Positions 1 through 12,180 of a stretch of DNA of 64,000 nucleotides are shown here, one piece after another. The stretch comes from Helicostylum pulchrum (Eukaryota > Mucoromycota > Mucoromycetes > Mucorales > Mucoraceae): contig JAIXMO010000008.1 in assembly GCA_025677825.1 (NCBI GenBank), positions 768,798 through 832,797 of the forward strand, written 5' to 3'. Made by a program: the position numbers and the translations under genes. The notes under the pieces were generated by a model. It saw only the letters and a program-made list of their open reading frames with translations, did not search any database and was not told where the DNA came from. The first letter of the stretch is position 1. Every line of letters starts with the position of its first letter.

Positions 1-1
1 T

Positions 2-787
2 ACTTTTTCATCATTACTGCGTCAAATAAGAAAATTTCCAAAGGATCGACAACCGCATTTTTTACTTCATGCTGGAGATGCAGTTCAGAATTATCCTTCA
101 CTGAGACAATGGCAGACTGATTTTTCAGGACCTTTAACAGTACATGGTCTTAGTCAAAGAATGCCACTGATCTATGCTCACGGCAATCATGACTACGATA
201 GACAAGGGGAATATACGTACACTCGAAACCATGCGCCGCATGAACACTCTTGGTTTTCATTTTCAATGGCAAATGGAGCTATTCGATTTATTGTACTTGA
301 CAGTAATATTGATTGGGATGTACAAGATGAATGGTTAAAACAAGAGATACATTCAGAAGAATTTAAACAAGCCCAGTTTCGAATTGTGGTAGTACACGTA
401 CCACCCTTTTTAGAATATTGGGATCCACATGCCTGGTTTCAACAGGGTGAAAGTAAATGGGGAACATTTGTCAAGGATCGTTTTGTACCCTTATTCGAAG
501 AAGGTGGTGTAGATGTTGTTATCTCGGGACATCAACATAACTATGAACGTGGCGAAAGACATGGTGTTCATTACGCTATTATTGGTGGTGGTGGCGGTGA
601 CCTCGATTTTGAACAAGTGCAAGATTGGGCGATGTATGATGCTAAATTACTAGATTTTCATTTTGTTTTATTAGAGTTTAAACCACCTTCATTGGAATTA
701 AATAGATGGACTCTGCAGTGGGATACGTTTGATATAAAAGGCAAAAAGGTGGATTCGATTTTAATAGAAACACGAAATGCTCAATAA
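2..787 (+). CDS. Calcineurin-like metallophosphoesterase, 3' part (5' end outside window)
   Basis: The frame is open from base 2, so the N-terminus lies left of the window; the first internal ATG at 161 is not the real start. Metal-binding motifs of the metallophosphatase superfamily appear in order: HAGDAVQN, HGNHD, the HVPP block and SGHQHNYERG. The glycine-rich YAIIGGGGGD strand late in the domain resembles purple-acid-phosphatase-like and other secreted or vacuolar phosphoesterases. These enzymes hydrolyse phosphomonoesters or diesters with a dinuclear metal centre; the substrate cannot be told from sequence. The gene ends only 27 bp from the stop of the convergent metaxin gene. The fold is near certain, the substrate unknown. 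Confidence 0.88.
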   Translation, partial: TFSSLLRQIRKFPKDRQPHFLLHAGDAVQNYPSLRQWQTDFSGPLTVHGLSQRMPLIYAHGNHDYDRQGEYTYTRNHAPHEHSWFSFSMANGAIRFIVLDSNIDWDVQDEWLKQEIHSEEFKQAQFRIVVVHVPPFLEYWDPHAWFQQGESKWGTFVKDRFVPLFEEGGVDVVISGHQHNYERGERHGVHYAIIGGGGGDLDFEQVQDWAMYDAKLLDFHFVLLEFKPPSLELNRWTLQWDTFDIKGKKVDSILIETRNAQ

Positions 788-814
788 TAATAATAATAAA
801 TGTTTTTATTTTAA

Positions 815-2158
815 TCATCTCTCATAATATTCCTCGTCTTCGTCGTGATCATCACCATCACGTATATCTATACTTACAATACCGTTATAAATAACATAGG
901 CTAAAAAGAAAGTAATGCCACCAGCTATTGACCAAATACGTTTACGTTCAAAATCAATTTGTGATTTACTCTTTTCCTTCTTTTTGTCTTCTCCTTCAGT
1001 TGTTCCCATGTAAGAAACTACATCATCTTTAACAGTACCCAAGAATCCAGTAGGGTTATTTACAAAAGTTTTCCAAAGTGATGGAATATCTTGTGAGGGT
1101 TCAGATTCAATATGTTGTTGATCAGAAAATAAAAGAGTTTTTATGCGATCACAATAACTTGCAAGTTGTGGGTATTCGTTTATAAGAATGTGTTGTAATC
1201 GTTTATGAGCCAAGTCTGGGTACAAGTGTAAAGAGAGGTATCCAAATACAATACAATCCAATGTTGTTGCATTATTACCAAACATGTATTCTTTATCATC
1301 TAATAGTGTTTGTAAATTATTGTATGTCTGTCTGGCTAACTGATACATCTGAGTGAGTACATTAAATAAAAAAAGTTAATATTTTTGATACATATATATC
1401 AATACAATATTATAACTATATTACATGGTGCCATCCAGTCTTTAACAAGTCCTTCATTTCTTCCTTTTCGTTTTGAGGTAATCCAACATCGTCTGCAGTG
1501 ATATCAACATTATATTTTGCTAATCTAGCTTTAGCATTTTTTTTAAGTTGAATAGGTACAAGATAGCGAGAAGGAAACGATAATAATGTTGCATAAGTAG
1601 GTCGAACATTTTTAATAAAGTTTGTTGAGTCTGCATACCAAGTGTACAACTAAGAAAAAAAATATCAATTAGTCTTTTTATTGCATCGCAAAGTTTATTC
1701 CCTTTTTTTTTTTTTTACCATGCAGTCATAAAGTTTCTCTTGTACTAGAGTAGAATAACTAGAAAAAGTAAATAAAAAATTAGTTTATAATCATTTTGAT
1801 CTAAAAGCATGAATATATATTTTACGCAAAGTATTCGGCTTTTTGTTCTGCAGTCAAGTCTTTATTAGCATCTTTACCGTGTTTAGCTAAATGAGACAGG
1901 ATACGATCAGCACCAGCCACCCAGACAGAACCGTGTTTGAGTAAAGGGAGTTCGCCTATTATCACTATTTTAATACAATGTAAAAAAAAAAGAAGTGAAT
2001 CAATTCTAACCTGTTGGACTTGTCTGAGGGTTATTACAAGTGACGACCGTGTAATCTTCTTTTACAAGACGCAAGTAAGCTTCAATTACAATACACTTTG
2101 GGTCAATTGAGGGAGCATTAAAAGCAGAACCCCAAACATAAAGTTGCATATTTGACAT
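815..2158 (-). CDS. SAM37: Metaxin / SAM37-like mitochondrial outer-membrane import protein
   Basis: Five exons can be joined: 2158-~2011, ~1970-~1830, a short exon ~1759-1721, ~1649-1416 and 1348-815. The N-terminus begins MSNMQLYVWGSAFNAPSID and continues through NNPQTSPTGELPLLKHGSVW, the thioredoxin-like part of metaxins. The last exon holds the GST-C-like block FGNNATTLDCIVFGYLSLHL. A hydrophobic segment near the C-terminus (IWSIAGGITFFLAYVIYNGI) followed by an acidic tail fits a tail anchor, as in MTX1/Sam37 rather than soluble MTX2. The family works in the SAM complex, which inserts beta-barrel proteins into the mitochondrial outer membrane. It is convergent with the phosphoesterase and lies 131 bp downstream of the PITP stop. 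Family assignment is secure; the choice among metaxin paralogues is inference. Confidence 0.85.
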
Positions 2159-2289
2159 TTATAGAAATATTTGTAAAAAGTAGAAGAAGAAGAAAAAAAA
2201 CTCCCATGTTTTTTTTTATAAATCAATGTTACCCCCAGCTTACGAAACGTTTTTATGAACTCAGCAAAAGAAAAGCTTTTATTTTTTTA

Positions 2290-3514
2290 CTACAAATCCT
2301 CCAAGTTGTTAGCAACAATTTCACCTTCATTTCTCTTTGCATCTAAATCTTGTTTTGTCTTTGCTTCCAAGTTACGAATTTCTTCAAGTGTCATTCCATA
2401 CCACTTGTCAGTCCAACAAAATAATTGTCTAAGAAAACCCTTTTAGTGCATATATAAAAAAAAAGGGTAGCCCATTTAAAAAATATATTACCTGTGAAAC
2501 TTTGTAAATAAAGTGTGAACAGTTTTAGCCAAGAACGATTCAACTTTTCCTTGAATACCAAACCACTTGAATTCGATATAAACGAGCTTGTAACAAGTCA
2601 TGACTGGTTCAACCTTGTTTTTCCAATCAGGGTCAGTTAAAGGACCACGACCTGTCTTTTCAGAATGATAAAGTTTAGGATCCTCTTCTGGTTTATAATC
2701 ATTAGAAGGAACCTTATCATTAGCAATATCAATAATAATAACGTTTCTCTTTTTCAAATCTATATTAAATGTATATATACATTAGTTCCATATGTACATC
2801 TGTATCTGTACCTTAATGATAATGTTGTTTACCTTCTTTTGAAATTTTGAGTGCATTTTCAAGCTCTCCTCGTGACCCATCAACATGTAAAGTCTCATAA
2901 ACAATAGAAAAATAATTCTTCATGTAGCCGTTCTAAAATGTTGTTAGTATTTATTTATTTTTACGTGTACATGTGCGAGTGCGTGTACGTGTACGTGTGT
3001 ATATTCATTTACCTTGAGAACTAGATAATACACATAAAAAATTAATTTATCAACCTAATAAATAAAATAAATTTTACATGTAACTTACCTGTTTTACAAT
3101 AAGGATAAGCGTTCCACGCCTATAAGTTGATGAAATTAGTACATAATACAATACACTATTTTTTTTTAATGTATTACTTCTTCGTATAAATCAAGCGCAC
3201 CAGCAGGAGCAATAGCTCGGACCATAGCAGGTACACGAGAAGAAAGTCTAAAAATCTTGTAAGTGTATTGACCCTTTTCATTTTCTTTCTCGTAAGGTTC
3301 ATTTTTGATGACTTCTACACCTTCGCCGCCACCCGTTTGTTCCTTGGAAGCAGAAGCAGTAGCAAACAATTGTGCTAATAGGTAATACACACATATACAT
3401 GCGTATATTTAGTTTATATAAAATAACTTTTTTATTTTATTAGTGTACTACTTTACCAACTTGATATTCTTGCTCTGTACAATTGTTTATAACTCTATAT
3501 TCGTTAATAATCAT
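2290..3514 (-). CDS. Class I phosphatidylinositol transfer protein (StART-like PITP)
   Basis: Exons on the minus strand give [19 protein letters not shown], then [19 protein letters not shown], an exon [10 protein letters not shown], an 8-nt micro-exon (3020-3013), [47 protein letters not shown] and the last exon [20 protein letters not shown]. These match animal PITP-alpha/beta almost motif by motif (the VEVxxNEPYEK block, W/Y residues of the lipid pocket, FTKFHRQLFCW...DKW). The predicted length, about 270 aa, is the family norm. PITPs shuttle PI and PC between membranes and supply PI to kinases; this fold is unrelated to Sec14. The start ATG at 3514 matches the animal N-terminus (xEYRVxxP...EYQVGQL). 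It is divergent from CCZ1 across a 285-bp spacer. Confidence 0.95.
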
Positions 3515-3799
3515 TTTTTATATTCGTGTGTGCGTGTGTGTAAGAAAAAATAAAAAGAAAGGGAAAAGAGAAAGAGAAAAAAAAGGTTACTTTATATAGA
3601 TTTTCCCTCGCTTTTTTTTGTTGATCAAGGGAAAAGTTTAGCTAACCAATGATAAGTCACATGGTGTAAGGAGAGACAGAGAGATACAACAACAAACACG
3701 CTGATAACAATAAATCAACAGACAGAAGGGTTACCCACACTCTTTTTTCTCGGTACCATATTTTTAACTCCCTCATTTTTTTATTTTTTTATTATCATT
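3515..3799. promoter_or_regulatory. Bidirectional promoter region PITP / CCZ1
   Basis: This 285-bp spacer separates two start codons pointing apart. It holds a CCAAT box (3646-3650) abutting a GATAAG motif (3651-3656) and a second GATAA at about 3701-3706, plus long pyrimidine stretches just before the CCZ1 ATG. Use of one shared control region is inferred from the layout only. Confidence 0.5.
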
Positions 3800-5845
3800 A
3801 TGAGCCTGGAAGATGAAGCAGTGATGCCTAGATTAGGTAAAAACTCACCTACACTTTCTTATTTTTGCGTGTATAACCCTTCACTGGGTCAATCAGAAGA
3901 AAACACCAAAGACCAAATACTTTATTATACAGCAAAGAAAGTTGTACCTGCCGATGTTAAAATGAAACAAATTGGGTTAGCACAAGCACTTGTTAACTTT
4001 ACCTCGTACGTGTATTGTCATTATTTATTATATTTATTTTATTTACTGTTTGATATGTACATACAGAACGTTTTCACCTTCTCAACCTACACAAAACGTT
4101 CATTCACAAAAGAATAGAATGATATTTTTACAACCAGAACCAGGATTTTGGATTCACATGTGTGTAGAACTAGGCATCCTTCGGAAGCAAATTAAAGACT
4201 CGAAAGGAAAAGAAAAGTTGGTAACAGAGTATTTAGATTCTCAGTTAAATGATAATGCGTTAGAAGCTGTATTAAAAATTGGGTACGAGCAATTTAAGGT
4301 AACAAAAAAAAAAAAAAAGGCCATCGAAAAAAAGTCTAGTTTTTACTAACATCAGCAAAAGCTATTAAATGGTACTTTTGGTTCAATATTGTATGGGGAT
4401 GATGATACGGTGGAAAAACCAAATCGACAAAGGACAAGAGCATTAATGCACGCTATTGAGGAATTCTTTTCAGAATGGATTTGGAAGTGGGATTTCGATC
4501 GATTGGATATCATGTGTTTTACAGCTGTTTTTAATGGTGTACCTGTTCAACCTGTATTACGTAACAATTACCTGCGTGTAAATGAGTTGGATGAAGCGGT
4601 TAAAATCAAATTTGATCAACTTATCAGCCATATATTTGTATTAAACTTACAAGACGGTGGATTAGTCTATAGATCACCTAGTTTACTTGTGGAAGATATT
4701 TGTTCACTAAGAAAATATGTATTAAAAAAAGTTGAGAAATACTTGAAGCAAGAAAAGAGAAGATTGGATATTGATTCCACTATTGTTAAAAAAGACGTTA
4801 AAGTATCTGCTTTAAAATCATTTACCAAATCAATCTCTACCTCGCAAATATTAAACTACTTTTCAGTTGGTTCTAAATCAACAGAAAGTATAAGTTCGCC
4901 AGTCAATTCTAATACGGATACTAGTTTACCTGCTACTACTGAAATAATGACTGCTCCTTCTTCTCCCATTGGTTCTTTTGTACCTGAAACAACATCAAGC
5001 CAAGGTATATTTTTAACTGGATTAATTGAGTCTACTGCTATTGGTATGAACGGAGAAGAAAGACCCGTTACTCGTTCTGAGCTGGTACGAGTTCATATAT
5101 CAAGTAATCAAGATGATGAACAATCTGATAAATTAACTGAATATTACCTGTTAATTTACAAGGTAATAACTTACCATATATTGCTATTTTTAATTATATC
5201 CTGAACATTATTTCGTAGCACAAGAGTAATTTGGTCTGGAGTTTCTTATTATCCGCAACATCCAAATCTGAAAATCTCCTATCTGATCCCATGTTCTATA
5301 CTGAATTAGAAAGATACATGACTGAAAAAAAGCTGGATGAATTAACTCTTGTCTTGAAAGATAATATCACTAGCATGCAAGAAAAGAGGTACCGTCATAT
5401 ATAAACCTGCTCATATATCTAACCTTATCTTAGCTTTAATTTAGGAAAGAACTACAAATGCTTTTATTACGATAACACAACACTCAATATAAAATCGACC
5501 ATGATAGACCTTGTAAAAGATAAAAAATCAAATATACAAGTAACAAATGAAATGCTGTTACAATTATTAGAAATAAGACAAGATTTTGAAAAGATACCTC
5601 ATACCAGTGAAGTTTATACCCGTTCTACCACCAATCATTGGGTTGCTGGACATAGACTCTACAGCACGCTGAGATCAACTGAAGAAACGAGTACAATTCA
5701 TGAAAATAGGTCTTCGCTAGACGAGTTCTCGAGAGATGAAGATATGAATGATTTTACTGAACTGTATTTAGTTGCTGCTAAAAAGGATACTTCATTGGCT
5801 GATGTAGAAGGTAAAATACATTGTATAATAGGACTCACAGAATAA
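3800..5845 (+). CDS. CCZ1: CCZ1, subunit of the Mon1-Ccz1 Rab7 exchange factor
   Basis: Exon 1 (3800-4005) encodes a longin-type start (LSYFCVYNPSLG, SEENTKDQILYYT). Exon 2, from 4067, begins in phase as TFSPSQPTQNVHSQKNR, which lines up with human CCZ1 FSPSKPAKSLHTQKNR. Exon 3 gives LLNGTFGSILYGDDD, the SEWIWKWDFDRLDI block and a Ser/Thr-rich insert. A further exon starts at about 5219 (HKSNLVWSFLL), and the last is best spliced to CTTTAATTTAGG near 5434, giving SFNLGKNYKCFYYDN and a stop at 5845. CCZ1 pairs with MON1 to activate Rab7/Ypt7 on late endosomes and vacuoles. The Ser/Thr-rich middle insert is longer than in the animal protein. The acceptor of the last exon was chosen because it alone keeps the frame. 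Confidence 0.93.
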
Positions 5846-6215
5846 TAAAAACAAGTAGGCTAATGTTTGTTGTAATAGAAACTCTGAGTAAAATGACCGC
5901 GAGTTTATTAGATACAATGCATATTGAATAACAATAATAAACAAAGGACCCCCCCCCCCCTCCTTCTCCTTTTTCAAATCATGATTACCCTGTATTTATA
6001 TCAGCATTTCTACCACAAACAAATCGTCTCTCTCATGATGTATACCATGATCATAACTACTGTTATCATAAGTCCATGGATCGGTATATCAGGCATCTGA
6101 CTTTTTTTTTTTTTTTTTTTTTTTTGTATTTTGGGGGATGTAGTGGATTTAACTATGTATTGTACAATAACATTTCTCTTGTTATATTTATTTTTCCGTT
6201 GAATTATATAAAAAT
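5846..6215. other. Convergent 3' intergenic spacer with homopolymer runs
   Basis: This lies between the stops of CCZ1 and the LAM-like gene. It contains a C10 run near 5950-5960 and a run of about 23 T near 6102-6125. No gene, RNA or repeat family was recognised. Confidence 0.6.
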
Positions 6216-9200
6216 TTATTTACCAGGCTTAGTCAAAGGCAACCTTTGATAAGAATCAATAGGGAAGGACCTTAACTGCCTCTTTACATCATCACAACGA
6301 AGCGCAAGATAATCTACTTCTGGTAATCGACACTGAAGTCGAATATCCATCAACCAATTTGTATACTCGTTTTCAAGTAACTGTGCATCAATCTCATTTA
6401 CAAGTTGAAACAAGATTAAAGTATCATGACGAAGCATAGCCAATCTCTCTCTACTAAATAAAATATCCACTGCAAAATGATGATGTTGCGCACTAAACCA
6501 TTGATGTGTTGTACCAAGTGTACGGTTAGTTAATTTGGATTCCAAAAACAAGCGGAAACTAACAATGGAGAGAATATAAAATTAGTTAGCATGAGCAAAA
6601 AAAAAAAATTGGAATCTTTTTACGTTTCTGATTCTCCGTAAGCAGGTTTAATATCTACGTCGAGTAAACCTTCATTTATATCACGTAAATAAACAGCGCG
6701 AGATGCAACTAATGGTTGATTAGAGCCGACATTTATGCTGGTACGATCGGATCCACTAAATAACCAACTATACAATATCCATAGCACCAAAACGACAGCT
6801 GTGCCGATTTTAGCCATATCTGGTAAACCGTCAAATAAATCCTTGGCTATGTCCATAACTGGTTCCACGTATCCATACCATCCTGAAGATTCATCTAATT
6901 GATTCATTTGTTCACTTTCAAAGACTTTGGAAGAAGGTCTTCTAATTGTTCCTCCACGTCTTAAGGATACTTGATCTAGTTTTTCTTTACTGTCACTTCG
7001 TTTTTTATGTGAACGTTTACTAGCTTCGCGCTTAACAATAGGCATAAATACAGCGAGGTTTTCAGACATACCCTTCATGGCTGCTTTATTGACAATACCC
7101 TTGACCAGGATATTCTTCAGGAACTTGACACCCGTATAACAACTTAGTTTACTACGGTTCTTATCTACCCACGTAATGCAATACTTGACATAAGGTACAA
7201 ACGCATCAGCATAAGGAAGCTGCGCAGTCTTTGTTGAGGTTAAAACAATATATCGTCTATTTTTTTTTAAAAAAAAAGAAAAAAAAATCAGTACAACTAT
7301 TTTTTAAAAAAAAGTGTGGGTGATACTTTACAAATAATCTTCTTTTTTCTCCAATACTTGCTTTTCAACAACTTCTGCTTCTTTTAATTTAACCATTGCA
7401 TTATTGACGGGTATAATATACTTTAAAGTACGTTCTCGTTTTCCATCTACTGTCTCCCAAGGAGTCATTGATAAATCTATACATACAAATGTTTTTTTTA
7501 ATAAAAAAAATATATGTGTGTATATCTAGTTTTCTTTTTTTTTTCGATCTGAAAATAGCTTACCTTTACTCTTGTTTTCTGTGGTCTTTTTTTCCCAAGC
7601 GTCTATATAATCTGGATTGTCCTCCGCAAATAATATGTAATACAAGTGCTTCGCAGAAATAGGTACTTCAATCTCGACTTCCAACTTATCTAAATGGCTA
7701 TCACATTGGCAAGATACCGGTCCTGCAGGTGCATTGAAAGATTCAGGTGGTGCATGAACTACATATATATACACGTTAAAAAAAAAAAACTAAAGGCTTA
7801 GATATTTTCCAAAAAAAAAAAAAAACTTACCATCTTCAACTTTAGCAGGTGTCTCTAACGTAATAATATCAGCTAATTTAGAAGGCACATTGACGACAGA
7901 AGAATGGACAGTAGAATTAGGCAAAGGTACAGTAGATTCGATTTCTTCTTGATGAACCAAAGCAACCTTTGATTTCTTATTCCTTAAAATATTTCTAGAT
8001 TCTTCCTGTATACCCTTTCTAGCGTCAAAGAACCCACTACCGCCAGCTACGGTAGCTGCCATCATTGCTGCTGCCAATGCTCCTGATTTAGGTTGAACAG
8101 GTGCAGATTGTTTACGCGGTGTTTTGGATTTCTTTTTATGGTCTGAAGATTTAGTTGGAAGTGGTTCTAATAAGGAACTAGCGGAAGACGATGAAAGTAA
8201 AGAGACCGTGGATCCGTTACTGGTTATATCGGAGGCGGATCGAATAGGGTCGGCAGATGAAACTGTTTTGATTATGGTCTTTTGGTTATTGGCGTTGTTC
8301 TTTTTTATTGCTGCTGATAAACTGTGAATGACATCGTAAGTTATTTGAAGGGCTTCAGGCTAATTAATAAAAAAAAAAATATATAAGTAACTACTACACA
8401 TACCAAAAAAAAAAAAAAAAAAAAAAAAAAAGTGTTTTTTTTGTTACCTCTGTTTGCTTTGCATTAGAAACAGCAAATTTTAACTTTTCTGCAACTACTT
8501 CAATATCATCCATTAACGTAGTGAAAATCAAGGGACTTTGTGCATCGTTAGTGCCACAACTACCAGCTAAATCAATAGCTAAAGCTAGATTTGAACTTGT
8601 ACCAATATTTGTAACTGAAGGATCTCTAATTAAACGAATAGTTTTGATATCACGAAGTCTAATAGCAACCTATATATGCGTACGAAAAAAATATGATTAA
8701 TTTTTTTTTTAAGAATATAACATATGTGTATATATTTACCGTATTAACGCAAGTCATTAAAACACAACTGTAGAACCAAAAGGTTTCTTGTGTAATAAAA
8801 CCACGACCTGTATAGGAATACCCATAATTGGAAGAAGGATCTTTTACAGTACTTGTTAATTGAGAAACAAATTCATGCTCCAGATTATCAGTTTGATTAC
8901 TTGCTACAGTGGGCGAAGGAGGTACCTCTGGTTCACTTATTTCGTGTGTATCATGTAAAGGTTTCTTTTTTAATAACCCGATGAAAGCTATTAATACAAA
9001 AAAAAAAAGGTTAAAAAAATGTTTGCACCAAAAAAAGTTTAAATATAGCTTTTATGCGCAAGCACAAATTCGTACCACTTAGTACAACTTCATTGGACCC
9101 AACACCACCAAACAAATGTCTTAGCTCTCTATTTCTGGCATCTAACCAAAGTGGGTAACCAACTAGATCAACTTTTGGTACATTGGAATCGTCTACTCGA

Positions 9201-11361
9201 GTTGGCCAAATCACTTGATGGCCATCTGCATCAGTAACGGCTGGGACATTAGGTGAAGTACCTGGTGTAGGCGGTAACTCGTTTACAATATCGTCAGTAC
9301 TACCACCTTGAAACATACTAGGTACAAGAGCCCAAGGTATACCCCATGAAGAGCTCGTATTATTATTGGTTACTGCAGCAGCAGCAGTACTGGTTGTATT
9401 CAAATTATCTTCCTTTTCATTACTTAATGCAGTATCCAATGAAATGGTTCCAGAAAAGGATTGTGTGGCCGGAGAGGTTGGTGCCGAGGTTGGCATTGTG
9501 TTATTATTTGACATGGAAGCACGGGATGCCTCCCAAACTAGTAGCGGAGTCAATGAAGTAGAAGACTGATTAAGAGATTGTTGATCATTTTCGGGTGAAG
9601 TAGATAACATGACAATAGAAGGTCTTTTTTTCTTTTCAGATTCAATTAAATCAGTTGTAGTATTATTAGCAGATAAGGCAGGTAATTCATCCACTTGAGT
9701 TGTAGCTTTAGATTTTGTAACAGTGTTATCTAAAAGTAAATTAGTAGGGGATTCTGTATCGGTTGTAGGTGCCGAATTAATAGTAGCAGTTCCACTAGTA
9801 AAGTCTAATTGTTCTGTTTGAAGCATTAATCGTTTAGCTTTTTCAAATGATGTCATCCATTCACGCATTTCCACCTCAGTTTCTGCTTGAAGTACAAATG
9901 AAGGTCTTGAAAAAAAAAAGAAAATAATTAAGTACATACATACATACATATATGTAGATTTATTTACTTACTGATGAGCACACATTACTTCAAAACAAAA
10001 TCTTTTGTCAATATCCGAGAGGGGTTTAATATCACAAAGTAATAAAGAAACCCTATCACCCATTGTAATTGTACCCTTATGTCTGGTAGAAGGATTTACA
10101 TTACAAGAACCAAAGGAACCATCGTATAAAAAGAACCACCGTCTATTCCAGTAACCTCTTGCACCTCGAATAAATAAGTAACCCCATTTATAACTTTGTT
10201 GACTGCCATTTTTTAATACACTTGCGTAATCCAATGAATGTCTATTATTTAAACCCATTTGACTGGCATTTGCTGGTGTATACTTTTCTAGATCGCGAGG
10301 AGGTTGTACAATAGCCAAGTATTTGTTTTCTAAAGATATACGAGAAGTTTGTAATTTATTCAATTGATAGTTACAAGTATCTTTATCCTGTAATAAAAGT
10401 TAACTATGTATTCACACCTTCTTTTATATATAAACTTACATCTAATAACCATTGCTTCCAAGAAGTTAAACTGGATTGTAACTTTGACCAAGAATCAGAA
10501 CCACCCTCAAAATCCTTTAAATGAGAAGTAGTAGCTAATGAAAACCTTTCTACTAAAAAATGTTCCAATAGGGATCTGAAATGTAAAATGCGTACAACGT
10601 GTTGACCCGACATACGAGTATAAGCTTTTCTTGTCTCAAATAATCGAAATGCTTCTTCTCTGACAGCTGAAGCTTCTTTTGTTTTACTTTGTGATGTATA
10701 CTTTAATAATTGTGAGTCGTATCTTTCTAATGACTTTTCATGTTGCTTTCTAAACTCTTTAAATTCCTTTAGATTTGTTTTTACAAACGATTGAAGAGGC
10801 TGAATAAAATTATCTTCAAGATCGGATACCTAAAATAGATTTCATATTAGCGCCTTAAAATAATCTATTACACCAACTTTTTATTTTACTAATTTGGTCT
10901 TGAAGGCTAAAGTAGTTTGTAAAGCATCTGAAAAACTCTTTATAACTGCGCCAGTAAAATTGGGGTCTATTCATATTGACACACTAACTTAGTTTCTCCC
11001 CCATTTATTTCTTCCTTATTTTATTTTTTTGACTTACCTATCATTGAATCGTCAATACCAACCGGAATGACTTTTTTACATAAAAGGTTGGTTTCGAGAT
11101 TGAACTCTAATGACCAAAGAAAAAAAAAGGAGGGGGATTAGTAAAAGAGAAAAAGGTTGAATGTTATAAAATAAAAAGGCACGTACTATTCAATTTATCG
11201 ACATATTGTTTCATATACTTTGTCAATAACTCTAACCATTTTTCTAACAAATCCAGTTGTTCGTCAAAATGTAAGGTAGAAGACCTATAGACAGGTGAGT
11301 CTGTGACAGCGTCATAGAGAGATAACAATGTTGACTGTGGGTTATCAATAGTCGTTTGCAT
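6216..11361 (-). CDS. LAM3: BAR-PH-GRAM-VASt membrane sterol transporter (LAM1/LAM3, YSP1/SIP3 type)
   Basis: About a dozen exons form one long gene. Domain order from the N-terminus: a helical BAR-like domain (MQTTIDNPQSTLLSLYDAVT at 11361 down to about 10440); a PH domain (KWGYLFIRGARGYWNRRWFF, 10363-9840); a Ser/Thr/Asn-rich linker; a GRAM domain (about 8960-8460, GRGFITQETFWFY); a linker rich in Ala/Ser/Lys; a VASt lipid-binding domain (SHLDKLEVEIEVPISAKHLY and on, 7740-7080); and a single TM (IGTAVVLVLWILYSWLF, about 6830-6760) with a short cytosolic or luminal tail. This is the exact order of yeast Lam1/Ysp1 and Lam3/Sip3, ER proteins at contact sites that move sterol between membranes. 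The gene is divergent from the lipase gene across a 2-kb spacer. Exon edges in the 7.0-8.7 kb part are approximate. Confidence 0.9.
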
Positions 11362-12010
11362 TTATCCCACTAAAATAAATATAAAAAAAAAAATAGGGAA
11401 AAGAAAGAGAAAAAAGGGGTTTGGGTTATTCCCAACATTTTACCAAAACATCATGTTTATTTTAAAACCCACTTCTTCAACCCGCCTAACCTTACGCATA
11501 AAACTATTACCCTGCTTTGTAGTTTTTTTTTTTTCGTGAGAATTTTTATACCCCTAATATATATGAAATCATTATTTTTGATGGAGCAAAGACATATTAT
11601 CCTTTCAATATACGCTTTACTTTCAATATAGATGTTCCACTACCGATTTAAGGATTTAGTCTGAAAATTTTGGGCATATCTTTTTGGCGGAAAAAAAAAT
11701 TAGACTTTTTTTTTTCTTACCTGTACAAATCTAAATCTACCGTCGAGAGAGAAGAAATACTGTCTACTACGGCGATATAGAGAATAGGGGATAACCTTGT
11801 AGGAAAAAAATAGGCAAATAGGGAGAAATATTTCGAGAGTAAAGCAGCAACCCAAAAATACCAGCACACGACGCCTGCCAGATAACAAGACAAATACAGA
11901 CAAGGGAGGCCACTACCAAGCCGGGGATGTCATTTACCAGCAAGAAAATACACACCTTACTAGGAAATACACCACAAAACAAGAAAAGGCATTTACTGGA
12001 AAGAGAACAC

Positions 12011-12180
12011 TTATCAAGAACCAGTCCTTAGCACAAGTATACCCAACGTCAGCAGCATAATAACAGTAACGTCCGTCAGTAGAAAGTTGCCATTTGATAC
12101 GGAAGCATCACCAAGAACCCATTAATACTAAATAACCATCAGTATAAGAAGAGAAACCATCATACAATTTACTACGTATG
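12011..12180. repeat. Diverged dispersed repeat, copy 1
   Basis: The stretch shares an ordered series of blocks with 22016-22172 in the same orientation: CTTATCAAG, then CAGTAGAAAG, CCATTT, ATACGGAAGCA, CAAGAA, CCATT, and ACCATCAG(T/C)ATAAGAA. The blocks are separated by small indels, so the copies are old. I saw no terminal repeats or coding capacity; an old LTR or MITE remnant is possible. Confidence 0.55.

Noticed and set aside
11700..11982. Overlapping minus-strand frames with hydrophobic translation
   Set aside because: Two frames overlap on the same strand, have no motif and no good start context, and lie in an A/T-rich spacer.
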